Assembly (NCBI RefSeq): GCF_003386535.1
Contig: NZ_QTTN01000009.1
Span: 1-64,000, forward strand
DNA length: 64,000 nucleotides
Reading direction: 5' to 3'
DNA from: Paenibacillus taihuensis
GTDB lineage: Bacteria > Bacillota > Bacilli > Paenibacillales > Paenibacillaceae
Shown here: positions 26,062-35,009 of the stretch, piece after piece
Layout of the letters: every line of letters starts with the position of its first letter
How positions within the stretch are numbered: position 1 is the first letter of the stretch
Notes under the pieces: generated by a model
What the model was told of the DNA's origin: nothing
What the model saw: only the letters and a program-made list of their open reading frames with translations
The model's database searches: none
Translations under genes and position numbers: made by a program

Positions 26062-27237
26062 TTAAGTCAATTTTACCTTTGTTGCCTTCAAATCCGCACC
26101 TGTTGCAAGCGACCAATGATTGATAATGATCTTCATATCGTTCGAGAAGTAATTATCGATTCCATCCGCTATATACATCAATTTCACATTCCCTTGATCG
26201 AAGAAGCCGGATTCGATCGCGATCAGGATTCTTGAGAGCGGTTCAGCCATTTCGAGCATGTTGTCCGCCTTGGAAGCAGGCATTGGAAACCTTGCCCGTT
26301 CGCGCAGCTTGCGCAGCCGTTCTCCTGGGCTCGTAGCTGTCGCTTTGAGCGCAGAGACAATCGGAGAATTGTAATGAATCGTGAGATGGAACCATGACAT
26401 AGCTGCAACCGCCGAGAATTCCTCCCGAGTCAGGTTCCCCCCTTGGCGTCTCAAGGTCAGCATATCCTGCAGCTTCTGAACCAGATAGAAGATTTTCCCC
26501 TCGTCCGTCGGGTTTGGTCCGCTTTTATTATTCGTATTCATAAGACCGATCCACACTTCTCTTAGCAGCTCCACGAATGCAGGAACGAATTCATTATTAG
26601 AAGCTTCCGCTTTGTGATAAGGATACGGAGTCTTCGCATCTGTTCCGTGATTCAAATCCATGCCGAACATACGATAATAAGCATTTCTACGCACGGAACG
26701 AAGCTGCGGTCTAACCTCGCTTGTTAAGGAAGTAATATAGAAAGGCGATGTATCACGGAAGAATAGCTCTTCCGACGCTCTTATCCATTGATGCGCAGCT
26801 GATTCCAGCTCCGAAAATGTGCCGAGCGTTTCTCCATGCGTAAACTCAAAGATAACGTTTCTAAAAATCTCCAAGATCCCTGTATTCTCGATCATATACG
26901 CATAGATCAAATGATTCCAATCCATGAACTTTTGCAAGTTGCAATATGAGGGAGCTGTATAACCATCCTTGGTGAAAGTAACCCCATCCTGCAAGCATAG
27001 ATCGCTATAGATCGGGTTCTGGCTGCGAGGTAGCATAAATGGCGCAGGAATGCCCTCGATCGGACTATTTCGAAACCCGTTCGGGCGATTCCTGCCTGAA
27101 TTCCAAGCATCCTCTAGGAAAGAGGTCAGTACAAGCGGGTGATATTGAAACACTTTGCCTGCAATGATGTGATCTGATTCTCCCGTATTCGCACTGCGAA
27201 ACTTCGATATGAGTTGGTCAGCCAATGTATGGAACAT
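26062..27237 (-). CDS. Uncharacterised 391-residue protein of the four-gene module
   Basis: I do not recognise this family. The protein is soluble, with no signal peptide or membrane segment, and appears mostly alpha-helical with many aromatic residues (FLEDAWNSGRNR, YRMFGMDLNHGTD, WFHLTIHYNSPI, FSNDMKIIINHWS). No catalytic motif is obvious. It is last in an operon; its ATG lies only a few bases after the TGA of the coiled-coil gene and uses a GAGG Shine-Dalgarno sequence within that gene's end. The tight coupling implies a shared function with the coiled-coil, HEAGH protease-like and acidic multidomain proteins upstream. Confidence 0.6.
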   Translation of the reverse strand: MFHTLADQLISKFRSANTGESDHIIAGKVFQYHPLVLTSFLEDAWNSGRNRPNGFRNSPIEGIPAPFMLPRSQNPIYSDLCLQDGVTFTKDGYTAPSYCNLQKFMDWNHLIYAYMIENTGILEIFRNVIFEFTHGETLGTFSELESAAHQWIRASEELFFRDTSPFYITSLTSEVRPQLRSVRRNAYYRMFGMDLNHGTDAKTPYPYHKAEASNNEFVPAFVELLREVWIGLMNTNNKSGPNPTDEGKIFYLVQKLQDMLTLRRQGGNLTREEFSAVAAMSWFHLTIHYNSPIVSALKATATSPGERLRKLRERARFPMPASKADNMLEMAEPLSRILIAIESGFFDQGNVKLMYIADGIDNYFSNDMKIIINHWSLATGADLKATKVKLT

Positions 27238-27241
27238 GGAA

Positions 27242-27979
27242 TCACCTCATTCCTTTCGGGCCTTGGAGATTGAGCATCATTTCGCGGTAAATTTCCAGAA
27301 GACCTCTATTCTGTTCGAGTAACAATTGGTTATTGTCTTTGTTACCGGAGATAATGGAGGTGATTCCGGAAGCGAGCAATTTCAAATCTGCTACAACAGC
27401 TTGCTCCTGCTGGGTTGGAGCTGGCGTCGATGCAGGTATGTGCGCTGGCTTAATTTTGGTTAATTCGGCTTGGTCTTTCAAGATTGTTATCGTTTCTTCT
27501 ACCAGCTTCTTCTTTTCCTCCGCCCTCCGTTTGATCAGGTCTTGATCACCAAGCTCACTCTCAGCATCATCTATGGTTCGATTAGCTTCTTCAATCCTGT
27601 TTCTTAATTCTTGAATTCTACAATCTGCATGGGTGATCGCTTCGCCCAAAGAATCCCTTTGAGCGGCAAGTTTAGCAAGCTTGTTCCGTTCGACTAGCTC
27701 TGCCTCCCGCTCTTTCGCCCTAATCATGCTGTCCGCGATTCGGATGATGAATTGCTCTTCCAACTCTGGATTGAACCGCATCTCCACGTTCTGCATGATC
27801 GTTTTTTTCACATGCTCATGCTCCACGACTTCATGCTGCACATGAGCATGCTTCACGACTTCTTTGTGGACGATCTCAGTCTGCACGTCTACAACTTCCG
27901 TTTCCTGATCCTTTTCTCTGGACTTCGGAGCTCCGTACTGATCATAATTGTCATCTGGATTTTTGCCTTTTGTCGCCAC
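27242..27979 (-). CDS. Coiled-coil protein of the four-gene module
   Basis: The 245-residue protein has a polar N-terminus. A His/Val/Glu-rich stretch follows (about 35-60, repeats such as VKHAHVQHEVVEHEHV). A long predicted coiled coil runs from about 80 to 165 (AKEREAELVERNKLAKL, IQELRNRIEEANRTI). A Pro/Ala/Thr hinge and a hydrophobic C-terminal helix complete it. The GTG at 27979 is chosen because GGGAGG lies seven bases upstream; the longer frame needs a TTG overlapping the Shine-Dalgarno sequence. The His-rich segment could bind metal. It reads as an adaptor or scaffold, but no family name can be given. Confidence 0.62.
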   Translation of the reverse strand: MATKGKNPDDNYDQYGAPKSREKDQETEVVDVQTEIVHKEVVKHAHVQHEVVEHEHVKKTIMQNVEMRFNPELEEQFIIRIADSMIRAKEREAELVERNKLAKLAAQRDSLGEAITHADCRIQELRNRIEEANRTIDDAESELGDQDLIKRRAEEKKKLVEETITILKDQAELTKIKPAHIPASTPAPTQQEQAVVADLKLLASGITSIISGNKDNNQLLLEQNRGLLEIYREMMLNLQGPKGMR

Positions 27980-28001
27980 GCGCTTCCCTCCCAATGGCTT
28001 A

Positions 28002-29309
28002 TCAGATTGGTTCGGCCATCATGCCGAGCCGGATCATCCAATCGTCTTGCTCCCTCAATACTTCTCTCATCCCCGCGGAATCATGGCTTAGCCGCATACC
28101 GGAGAGCGCCAGCAGCCTCAAGCACTCCGTACCGACCCAGTGCGTGGACGTAAACAATGCGCTGCCTGCTTGTTTCACGAGCGCATCGAGTGCCTGCGGG
28201 CTGACTCGGCCGGGATTGACAAGCGCTTGCAACGGTCTACCGCCGAATGCCTTCATCGGCATGGTCAAGCAAATTTCTGCGATGTCTGGCAGTATCTTCA
28301 TCGATTTCTCCAGCAAGGGCCGTTCGAGCGCACTCACCTGATGAATGGGATAGCTTCGCTGCCAAGCGAGCGCCAGATCGTCCCATGGGCCTCTTCCGAA
28401 GTAAAGCCGGCACATCTCCACATTCATGAGCACGCGCAAGAAGCTGATCGGATGCGGATCGCCGAGCCGATTCTGATAAACGAAATTCGCGTTGCCTGCC
28501 AGTACGTCATGAATGCCTGCAACAGCTGCATAGCCGGTATGCGCGAATGCGATCGCATCTGCGGCGATTTCGGAGGACCAGCTTGCCCACATATCCGCCA
28601 CTTCCGGCGACCGGAGGGAGAGCCGCTGCCGAAAAGCCAGCGCCAGTTCTTCATTCCAGCCTGTCAAACCAGCAATCTGATGCCCTGCCTCGTGTATGAG
28701 CGAGGTGGGTCTTAGCAGATTGTGCCAGACAATCTTGATCGCGGCTACAGCGCTATAAGTCGTACCATCCCATAACCGCAGCCCCGCTTTCAAAATAGAA
28801 GCGCCAAGTCCACTGTGGATATAAGTGAGGACGAGTGGAACCGGCTTTCCTAGCGGCTCCAGAATCGCCTCCATGCTCTTGCGCGCCATCGTGTCACAAG
28901 CTCGTAAGATTGCAGCTACCTTCGGATTCGTCCTTGTATTAACGGCTTGTCCGTAGAAGTCCAGCACCATTTCCGTTTGCATGTATCGGTTGCGAAAAGT
29001 AACGACATCTTGACGAACGAGCTCAAACTCTTCCTCCGTACGTGCACGCCTCGCTCTTGAGTCTAGCCGCTCCGCGTCCTTCATTAAAGCTTCAACAGCG
29101 GTCAGCAGACTTCTCCTCAAGGAGACACCAAGATATCGTTCAAGCCGCTGCCAAGCTTCTGCCGCAGCAAAATTGTCTAAATCGCCGATTCGTGATGCGG
29201 CTTCCCTCCAATGCGTACATTGCCTCAGCACCTGCTCACGCAGAGCATCCGAAGCCCTAATGGAAACGGTATCCGGGTATAACCTTGATGCTGTAGTTGG
29301 GAATACCAC
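28002..29309 (-). CDS. Putative zinc metalloprotease (HEAGH) of the four-gene module
   Basis: The 435-residue protein contains LIHEAGHQIAGLTG at about 204-217, an HExxH zincin motif. SSEIAADAIAF about 40 residues later offers a third Glu ligand (about 247), as in gluzincins. An all-helical N-terminal region (1-160) precedes it, and no signal peptide or membrane helix is seen. The GTG start has GGGAGG eight bases upstream and lies 53 bases inside the end of the 838-residue gene, so the two are translationally coupled. It may cut or mature the large acidic protein. A structural, non-proteolytic role is also possible. Confidence 0.65.
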   Translation of the reverse strand: MVFPTTASRLYPDTVSIRASDALREQVLRQCTHWREAASRIGDLDNFAAAEAWQRLERYLGVSLRRSLLTAVEALMKDAERLDSRARRARTEEEFELVRQDVVTFRNRYMQTEMVLDFYGQAVNTRTNPKVAAILRACDTMARKSMEAILEPLGKPVPLVLTYIHSGLGASILKAGLRLWDGTTYSAVAAIKIVWHNLLRPTSLIHEAGHQIAGLTGWNEELALAFRQRLSLRSPEVADMWASWSSEIAADAIAFAHTGYAAVAGIHDVLAGNANFVYQNRLGDPHPISFLRVLMNVEMCRLYFGRGPWDDLALAWQRSYPIHQVSALERPLLEKSMKILPDIAEICLTMPMKAFGGRPLQALVNPGRVSPQALDALVKQAGSALFTSTHWVGTECLRLLALSGMRLSHDSAGMREVLREQDDWMIRLGMMAEPI

Positions 29310-31773
29310 TTGGAAGCCCTCCCAACATGCTCTTCATATTTCCTTTCAATGCAGACTGAACGAGCCCCAACCCAGGCGGATTCATGATGGTAATCATAAT
29401 CGTCACGCCATCGGCGTCTTTGGCCGCAGCGGCAGCAAATTCAGCGGACTTCGTCTTGAAGTATTCTTGCAAATATTTCTCCAGCCAGATCCACAGATTT
29501 TCCCCAAGCTTCTGGAGCAAGAACGTGCCTGCTTTCTTGGCAAGACCACCAACAAATTGTTCCTGTGCTTCGTATTCCTGAACAATCTTGACATGCTGTC
29601 TCCACTCGCCGGAAAAAGCGGATTTAATCGTTCCCTTCAAGAACGACTTTAGGACCATAACGGCGGAAGTCGCCGGCATTCCTTGCCTTATCTTCGCAGA
29701 GATCTGCTGGGAATCTGCCTCACTGACGAATAGAAAGACTCTAACTTGTTTTCGCGGGAAATCAATCGTTACGTTTGCTTGATTCGATCTCCGCGTTCGC
29801 GGAGCCGGAGTCAAAGTCGAAGTCGGAGTCGGCGAAACAACGCCGGGCTTGGATACCGCTCGCGGCATTACTTTGGGGACCACTTGCACGCGGGCGCCGG
29901 CGATTTCCAAGTAATAGAACCTTTTGCCTGCGGCGATTTTCCGGCGGAAGGTGCGGAAGCGACGAGAAGCTTTACGACCTAGCCCCGGTTCTCGAAACAG
30001 AATTCCTGCCGACTCCGGTGTCAAAGGATGAAGCTGCGACCAAGCCTGCTTACCGGCAACGCCCAGTCCGGGAACGTGTTTCTCCATTCTAGCTATTCGA
30101 GACAAAGTCGTGCCCATAATGGCTTCATAGAGATGTAAGCGAGCCTTGACTGATTTATTCGGAACGATGCCTTGGTGGTCGCGCAGGAAGTCAGATAAAG
30201 GCCGATTGCCGAAGGTATGGATGGCCTTCATCATTTGGGGAGTAAGCGTAATTTCAATCACTTTTGAATACTTCTTATAGAACTTCTTGCTGCTCTGGGA
30301 AGGCATCATCATCCAAGTGCCGTTCAGCCCGCTCGTCTCACGCAACTCAGGACGCAGCATGGCAGGGGGGAAGTTCGCCGAGGACGCCGCCTCGAACGCA
30401 GATTGGATATAACCTTGAAGAAGCTCTTCATTCTCCAATACGGTCTCTGGCAGCATCGCCACTTCCCGTACTGTATCTTCAACGGCTGCCGCGACGGCAT
30501 TTGCTCCTGCCTGTGCTTCACTCTGCGCGGATGTTTCAAGCGAGGCAAACTTCAGTCCGATATCAACCATTGGGAGAGCGAGCATACGCGCCAACGGCTG
30601 TTTAACAACAGGCTCAATTAACGTGGCCAGGCAGCCTGCCAGAAATTTCACGACCTTCGGACGGCCAATTATCGATATTCCCAGTTTCAGGAGCGGCAGC
30701 ACTGCCGGGATAAATTGCTCCAGAACCGGCCCTGGATTCTCGCCGTCTCTAAGCTCCCCAATCTGCCGAACCAAAGTCTCCCGCGCATCATGAAGCCGTT
30801 GCAGCGGATCTTCTTGCTCAAATTCGTTCTCCTGCTCGCCCCATTCTTGCTCGAATTCATGTTCAAACTCCCCTGCTCCGAATGCATGCAGTGCAATTGA
30901 GCTGTCGAACTCGTGCTGCAGACGGCCGATATCCGGAACGGTCTCCATCTCCTGCTCTGCTTCCGACTCATTTTCTGCTTCGGCTTCCATCTCCAATTCG
31001 CCAATGAATGCTTCAGCTTCAGCTTCATTAAGAAATTTTGCTTGCAGCATCCGAGCCGGCCCTTGCAGCGAAGCCGGGAGCTTGCTAATCGCAAAGCGAA
31101 GAACTTTACTTAATAACGGCCGGACTAAAGCTTTTAATTTGCTGAGAATAGAACCGATCGGGAGCATGCTGATACCCTTTTTCGCGAGATCGACCGCCCC
31201 TTTGGCAATGCTCTTTACTTTGTTGAACACCTTACCAAGAAAGTTCTCAAACTGCGGCGACAAATGAGCTGTCTCCGGTTCAAATTGTTGTATGACGGCT
31301 TCCATTTCGCCTTCCTGCATGGAGGCAAAATTGCGGGAGCCGATGCCCTGATTAATCCGATCGAGCATTTGTTCCGCCTCGAAGGCAAGCTGCTCAAAAT
31401 GCCCTGTCGGCTGAAAGCCTTGCTCATCATGGAATTGTTCCGCTTCCGCATATAGCTCGTACAACGCCTCGTTAAACTGATGATCGTGAAGCTCGCTAAG
31501 AAATTGCATGACATGCCCCGGTGCAGAAGGCGACGCCTGCTCGCTTTGAACACTCTCGCCTGCAAACTCCCGAAAGACGAACGGGCTTTCGAAGCTTTCC
31601 GCCTCCGGTTCAATTTGGTATTGATTCTGCTCATACATTTGCTCGAATTCGTACGCTTCCTGTGCCTCATTCTGCTCGTAGGAGGACATTTCCGACAAGT
31701 TGAGGAAAGGAGATTCGACTTTGTACCCGCTTGTATTCGCTTTGCTGACAGCAGCCGCACCCGATGGAGTCAT
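29257..31773 (-). CDS. 838-residue acidic multidomain protein of the four-gene module
   Basis: Residues 1-170 are Glu/Gln-rich and contain two ESPF motifs (ESPFLNLSE near 20 and ESPFVFREF near 61). Residues about 178-250 are Lys/Leu amphipathic helices (VKSIAKGAVDLAKKGI, LVRPLLSKVLRFAISKLP) that could insert into or bind membranes or a partner. A second acidic block with EFEHEFEQEWGEQENEFE lies near 305-322. Helical and mixed alpha-beta domains follow to the C-terminus, split by a Pro/Thr linker near 650. There is no signal peptide. From memory, Glu-Phe-rich proteins with ESPF motifs occur in other bacteria near protease genes, but without known function. AGGAGG lies 11 bases before the ATG. 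Confidence 0.6.
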   Translation of the reverse strand: MTPSGAAAVSKANTSGYKVESPFLNLSEMSSYEQNEAQEAYEFEQMYEQNQYQIEPEAESFESPFVFREFAGESVQSEQASPSAPGHVMQFLSELHDHQFNEALYELYAEAEQFHDEQGFQPTGHFEQLAFEAEQMLDRINQGIGSRNFASMQEGEMEAVIQQFEPETAHLSPQFENFLGKVFNKVKSIAKGAVDLAKKGISMLPIGSILSKLKALVRPLLSKVLRFAISKLPASLQGPARMLQAKFLNEAEAEAFIGELEMEAEAENESEAEQEMETVPDIGRLQHEFDSSIALHAFGAGEFEHEFEQEWGEQENEFEQEDPLQRLHDARETLVRQIGELRDGENPGPVLEQFIPAVLPLLKLGISIIGRPKVVKFLAGCLATLIEPVVKQPLARMLALPMVDIGLKFASLETSAQSEAQAGANAVAAAVEDTVREVAMLPETVLENEELLQGYIQSAFEAASSANFPPAMLRPELRETSGLNGTWMMMPSQSSKKFYKKYSKVIEITLTPQMMKAIHTFGNRPLSDFLRDHQGIVPNKSVKARLHLYEAIMGTTLSRIARMEKHVPGLGVAGKQAWSQLHPLTPESAGILFREPGLGRKASRRFRTFRRKIAAGKRFYYLEIAGARVQVVPKVMPRAVSKPGVVSPTPTSTLTPAPRTRRSNQANVTIDFPRKQVRVFLFVSEADSQQISAKIRQGMPATSAVMVLKSFLKGTIKSAFSGEWRQHVKIVQEYEAQEQFVGGLAKKAGTFLLQKLGENLWIWLEKYLQEYFKTKSAEFAAAAAKDADGVTIMITIMNPPGLGLVQSALKGNMKSMLGGLPSGIPNYSIKVIPGYRFH

Positions 31774-31986
31774 ATCGATACATTCCTCCTAAATTTGCTA
31801 TATGAAATCACCCTCATTATGGATGAAAATGGAACGTAACTTAAATAGGGATAAATTACCAAAAGTAAATTAGGGAGAATAGGCTAACTCCATTCACCAT
31901 TCGTTGCGTAATATCAGCATTCGCGCGGAATCGACGGCACGAGCAAAAACCTTCCCGAACAAACGGAGAAGGTTGCTAGATTGCAC

Positions 31987-32019
31987 GAAAAATCCCTCTC
32001 AACATTTGTTAAGAGGGAT
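31987..32019 (-). terminator. Terminator of the Opp transporter operon
   Basis: ATCCCTCT (31992-31999) pairs with AGAGGGAT (32012-32019) around a 12-nt loop, and five T follow on the minus strand. A second stem (AACCTTC with GAAGGTT, about 31949-31975) lies next to it. Confidence 0.8.
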
Positions 32020-32032
32020 CCTATTCTAACTA

Positions 32033-33010
32033 TTATTGCAGCGGGAAATGACAAGCAACCTGCCTCTCATCGGACACGGTCTGCAGCTGCGGCTCTTCCG
32101 TCTTGCAGCGATCCTGCGCGAACGGGCAGCGCGGATGGAACCGGCAGCCGGACGGCGGGTTCGCCGGTGACGGCACATCGCCCTGCAGGATAATTCGCTC
32201 GTCCCGATGTTCTGTCGTCGGCTTCGGAATCGCTGACAGCAGCACTGAAGTGTATGGATGAAGCGGCTTCGCGAACAACTCTTCGGTCTTGCCCACTTCG
32301 ACCATTTTCCCCAAATACATGACGCCTACTCGATCCGAAATATGTCGAACGACGTTCAGACCATGCGCGATGAACAAATACGTTAAGCCGAGCTCCTTCT
32401 GCAGCTTCATCATCAGGTTAAGCACCTGGGACTGCACCGAAACGTCCAGCGCTGACACGGCTTCGTCCGCTACGATGAATTTCGGATTAAGCGCTATTGC
32501 CCGGGCAATACCGATACGCTGACGCTGGCCGCCCGAGAATTCATGCGGATATCGGTTGCGACGACTGGCATCAAGTCCGACCATCTCCATCAATTCGACA
32601 ACACGATTATCCATCTCCTGTTCGCTCATTCGACGATGTACGCGCAGCGGTTCACTGATCAAATCCTTCACAAGAAACCGCGGATTAAGCGAACCGAACG
32701 GATCTTGGAAAATAATTTGCATCTCCTCGCGCAGCTTGCGAAGCTCCCGGTTTCCCGCGGTATGGATGTTTCTGCCGGCATACTTGATCTCGCCGCCCGT
32801 AGCGCTCTTCAGGTTCAGCAGCACCCGAGCGAGCGTCGACTTCCCGCAGCCGGATTCGCCGACAAGCCCGAACGTCTCCCCTGCTCGAATGCCGAACGAG
32901 ACATCATCGACAGCCTTCACCTGACCGATGACTCGGTTAAGCAGCCCCGTCTTGATCGGAAAATACTTCTTCACATTGTTTACTTCCACTAAATAGCTGC
33001 TGCTGCTCAT
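32033..33010 (-). CDS. oppF: Oligopeptide ABC transporter ATPase, OppF-like
   Basis: The 325-residue ATPase has Walker [10 protein letters not shown], signature [16 protein letters not shown] and Walker [13 protein letters not shown]. The C-terminal oligopeptide-transporter tail carries [14 protein letters not shown]. It energises import with the OppD-like partner. The ATG at 33010 overlaps the TGA of oppD, with GGAGG upstream; a longer frame adding 35 residues was rejected. It is the last gene of a five-gene Opp locus. Dpp- or App-type dipeptide, nickel or oligosaccharide specificity cannot be excluded for this family. Confidence 0.9.
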   Translation of the reverse strand: MSSSSYLVEVNNVKKYFPIKTGLLNRVIGQVKAVDDVSFGIRAGETFGLVGESGCGKSTLARVLLNLKSATGGEIKYAGRNIHTAGNRELRKLREEMQIIFQDPFGSLNPRFLVKDLISEPLRVHRRMSEQEMDNRVVELMEMVGLDASRRNRYPHEFSGGQRQRIGIARAIALNPKFIVADEAVSALDVSVQSQVLNLMMKLQKELGLTYLFIAHGLNVVRHISDRVGVMYLGKMVEVGKTEELFAKPLHPYTSVLLSAIPKPTTEHRDERIILQGDVPSPANPPSGCRFHPRCPFAQDRCKTEEPQLQTVSDERQVACHFPLQ

Positions 33011-34068
33011 AACGCCACCTCCGTCTTGCTGCTGATCGTCACTTTCGGCGTCTGGCTGCTTGCAGACGCAGCCGAAGCGCCGGTGCCTTTCAGCTCCGAC
33101 TCGTCGAGCCAGCATGCTGCTTTATGGCCTGACGGCGACGCGATAAGCGCCGGCTCCTGCTGTCTGCACACATCCATCGCATGCGGGCAGCGCGGATGGA
33201 AGCGGCAGCCTCTCGGCAGCTGACTGATCGGCGGGATGGCTCCCTTGATCGTATACAACTCGCCGCCGCGCTCGCCTTCGAGGCCCGGAATCGACTTCAG
33301 CAGCCCGATCGTATACGGATGTCGCGGCTGTTCGAAGATCTCCTTCACGGTCCCTTCTTCCACGACTGCGCCGGCATACATAACGGCAATGCGGTCGGCG
33401 ACTTCCGCCGCAACGCCCATATCATGCGTGATAAGCAGCATCGACATGCCGAACTCCTGCTTCAGCTGCCGCAGCAAATCGAGAATTTGCGCCTGCACCG
33501 TCACGTCTAGCGCTGTCGTCGGCTCATCGGCGATCAGCAGCTCCGGGTTACAAGCGAGCGCCATCGCGATAACGACCCGCTGGCACATCCCGCCTGACAT
33601 CTCGTGCGGATACTGCTTCGCACGCATCTCAGGGGCGGGGATGCCGACACGGCGAAGCATCTCGACGCTCGTCTGCCAAGCTTCCTTCTTGCTCAGCTTC
33701 TTATGAATGCGAAGCGCTTCGGCAATCTGATCTCCGACCGTGAAGACGGGATTGAGCGCCGACATCGGGTCTTGGAAAATCATCGTAATGCGGTTGCCGC
33801 GAATCTTCAGCATCTCCTGCTGCTTCTTCTTCACGAGGTCGCTGCCGCTGAACAGCACCTCTCCGGTTTCAATGAAGCCGCCCGCGTAGTCGATAAGCCG
33901 CATCACCGACATGGCGGTAACGCTCTTGCCGCTGCCGGACTCGCCGACGACGCACAGCGTCTGTCCGCGGTCGAGCTCCAGGGAGACATGGTCCGTTGCA
34001 CGCACGAACCCTTTTTCCGTCACGAAGCCTGCCGTTAAATTTCGGATTTGGAGAACTTTTTCCGCCAT
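33007..34068 (-). CDS. oppD: Oligopeptide ABC transporter ATPase, OppD-like
   Basis: The 353-residue ATPase has Walker [10 protein letters not shown], signature [16 protein letters not shown] and Walker [13 protein letters not shown]. The C-terminal Cys-containing peptide-transporter tail ([14 protein letters not shown]) is present. The start lies within the end of the OppC-like permease gene (34035), so it is translationally coupled. Together with OppF it forms the heterodimeric motor. Its C-terminal 25 residues are Ser/Ala-rich and unusual. Confidence 0.9.
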   Translation of the reverse strand: MAEKVLQIRNLTAGFVTEKGFVRATDHVSLELDRGQTLCVVGESGSGKSVTAMSVMRLIDYAGGFIETGEVLFSGSDLVKKKQQEMLKIRGNRITMIFQDPMSALNPVFTVGDQIAEALRIHKKLSKKEAWQTSVEMLRRVGIPAPEMRAKQYPHEMSGGMCQRVVIAMALACNPELLIADEPTTALDVTVQAQILDLLRQLKQEFGMSMLLITHDMGVAAEVADRIAVMYAGAVVEEGTVKEIFEQPRHPYTIGLLKSIPGLEGERGGELYTIKGAIPPISQLPRGCRFHPRCPHAMDVCRQQEPALIASPSGHKAACWLDESELKGTGASAASASSQTPKVTISSKTEVAL

Positions 34069-35009
34069 TGTGCGAGCCTCCTTCTAGGAATTGTCGTCAT
34101 CCTTGGATCGAGACCGTCGCGAATACCGTCACCAATAAAGTTCACCGCGAGCACGACAGTAAGGATACATACACCTGGGTAAAGCGCCTGCAGCGGATCG
34201 GTCAGCATGAACTCCTGCGCGTTGCTCAGCATTAGTCCCCAGCTCGTATCCGGCGTCTGAACGCCAAGTCCCAGGTAGGACAATGCAGATTCGCTCAGGA
34301 TCGCGCCGCCGACCATCAACGTCGCCGTTACGATAATCGGAGCTGTCGCATTGCGCAGCAGATGGCGGAAGATGATGCCGAAGTGAGAGACGCCGGTCGC
34401 CTTCGCCGCTTCCACATACTGCATCTCGCGCAGCTGCAGATACGTTCCGCGGACGAGCCGCGCGACGCCCATCCAGCTCGTGAAGGCGAGAACAAGAATC
34501 ATATAAGATATTTTGGAGCCGAAGATCGCTAGAATGAGAATGTTCAAGAACAGCGACGGAATCGAGTTCATCACATCGACGAAACGCATCGCAATGGTGT
34601 CTACCCAGCCGCCGAAATAGCCTGCGAATGCGCCGACGATCGTCCCGATGAAGACGGAGACGAAGGCGACAAGGAAGCCGACCGTGAGCGAGATCCGGCT
34701 GCTGTACAGCAAGCGGGACAAAATGTCGCGGCCGAGCTCATCGGTGCCGAGCGGATGTCCGTCCGTGCCGGCATGAAGATTCGGGAACATCATATCAATG
34801 CGCGTCGGGTCATACGGCGAGATCCACTTCGCGCATACAGCTGCAATGATGAAGATCGCTAGAATAATAAGCCCTGCGACGGCGAACGGGTTCTGCACGA
34901 ACTTCTTCCATGCCGTGCGCCAAGGACCCGGCGGACGCTTATCTGCAGGCGGCTTCACTTCAGCCGAAGAGACTGTCACGGCCCTTTGTTCCAGTTTCAG
35001 CTCGCTCAT
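34035..35009 (-). CDS. oppC: Oligopeptide ABC transporter permease, OppC-like
   Basis: The 324-residue membrane protein has an N-terminal cytoplasmic extension with RPPGPWRTAWKKF. Hydrophobic segments follow from about residue 42, and the EAA loop region is EAAKATGVSHFGIIFRHLLRNA. Its length and order match OppC/DppC permeases. It overlaps both neighbours (start by four bases with oppB, end by about 34 with oppD). Confidence 0.9.
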   Translation of the reverse strand: MSELKLEQRAVTVSSAEVKPPADKRPPGPWRTAWKKFVQNPFAVAGLIILAIFIIAAVCAKWISPYDPTRIDMMFPNLHAGTDGHPLGTDELGRDILSRLLYSSRISLTVGFLVAFVSVFIGTIVGAFAGYFGGWVDTIAMRFVDVMNSIPSLFLNILILAIFGSKISYMILVLAFTSWMGVARLVRGTYLQLREMQYVEAAKATGVSHFGIIFRHLLRNATAPIIVTATLMVGGAILSESALSYLGLGVQTPDTSWGLMLSNAQEFMLTDPLQALYPGVCILTVVLAVNFIGDGIRDGLDPRMTTIPRRRLAQWRKKFSKSEI

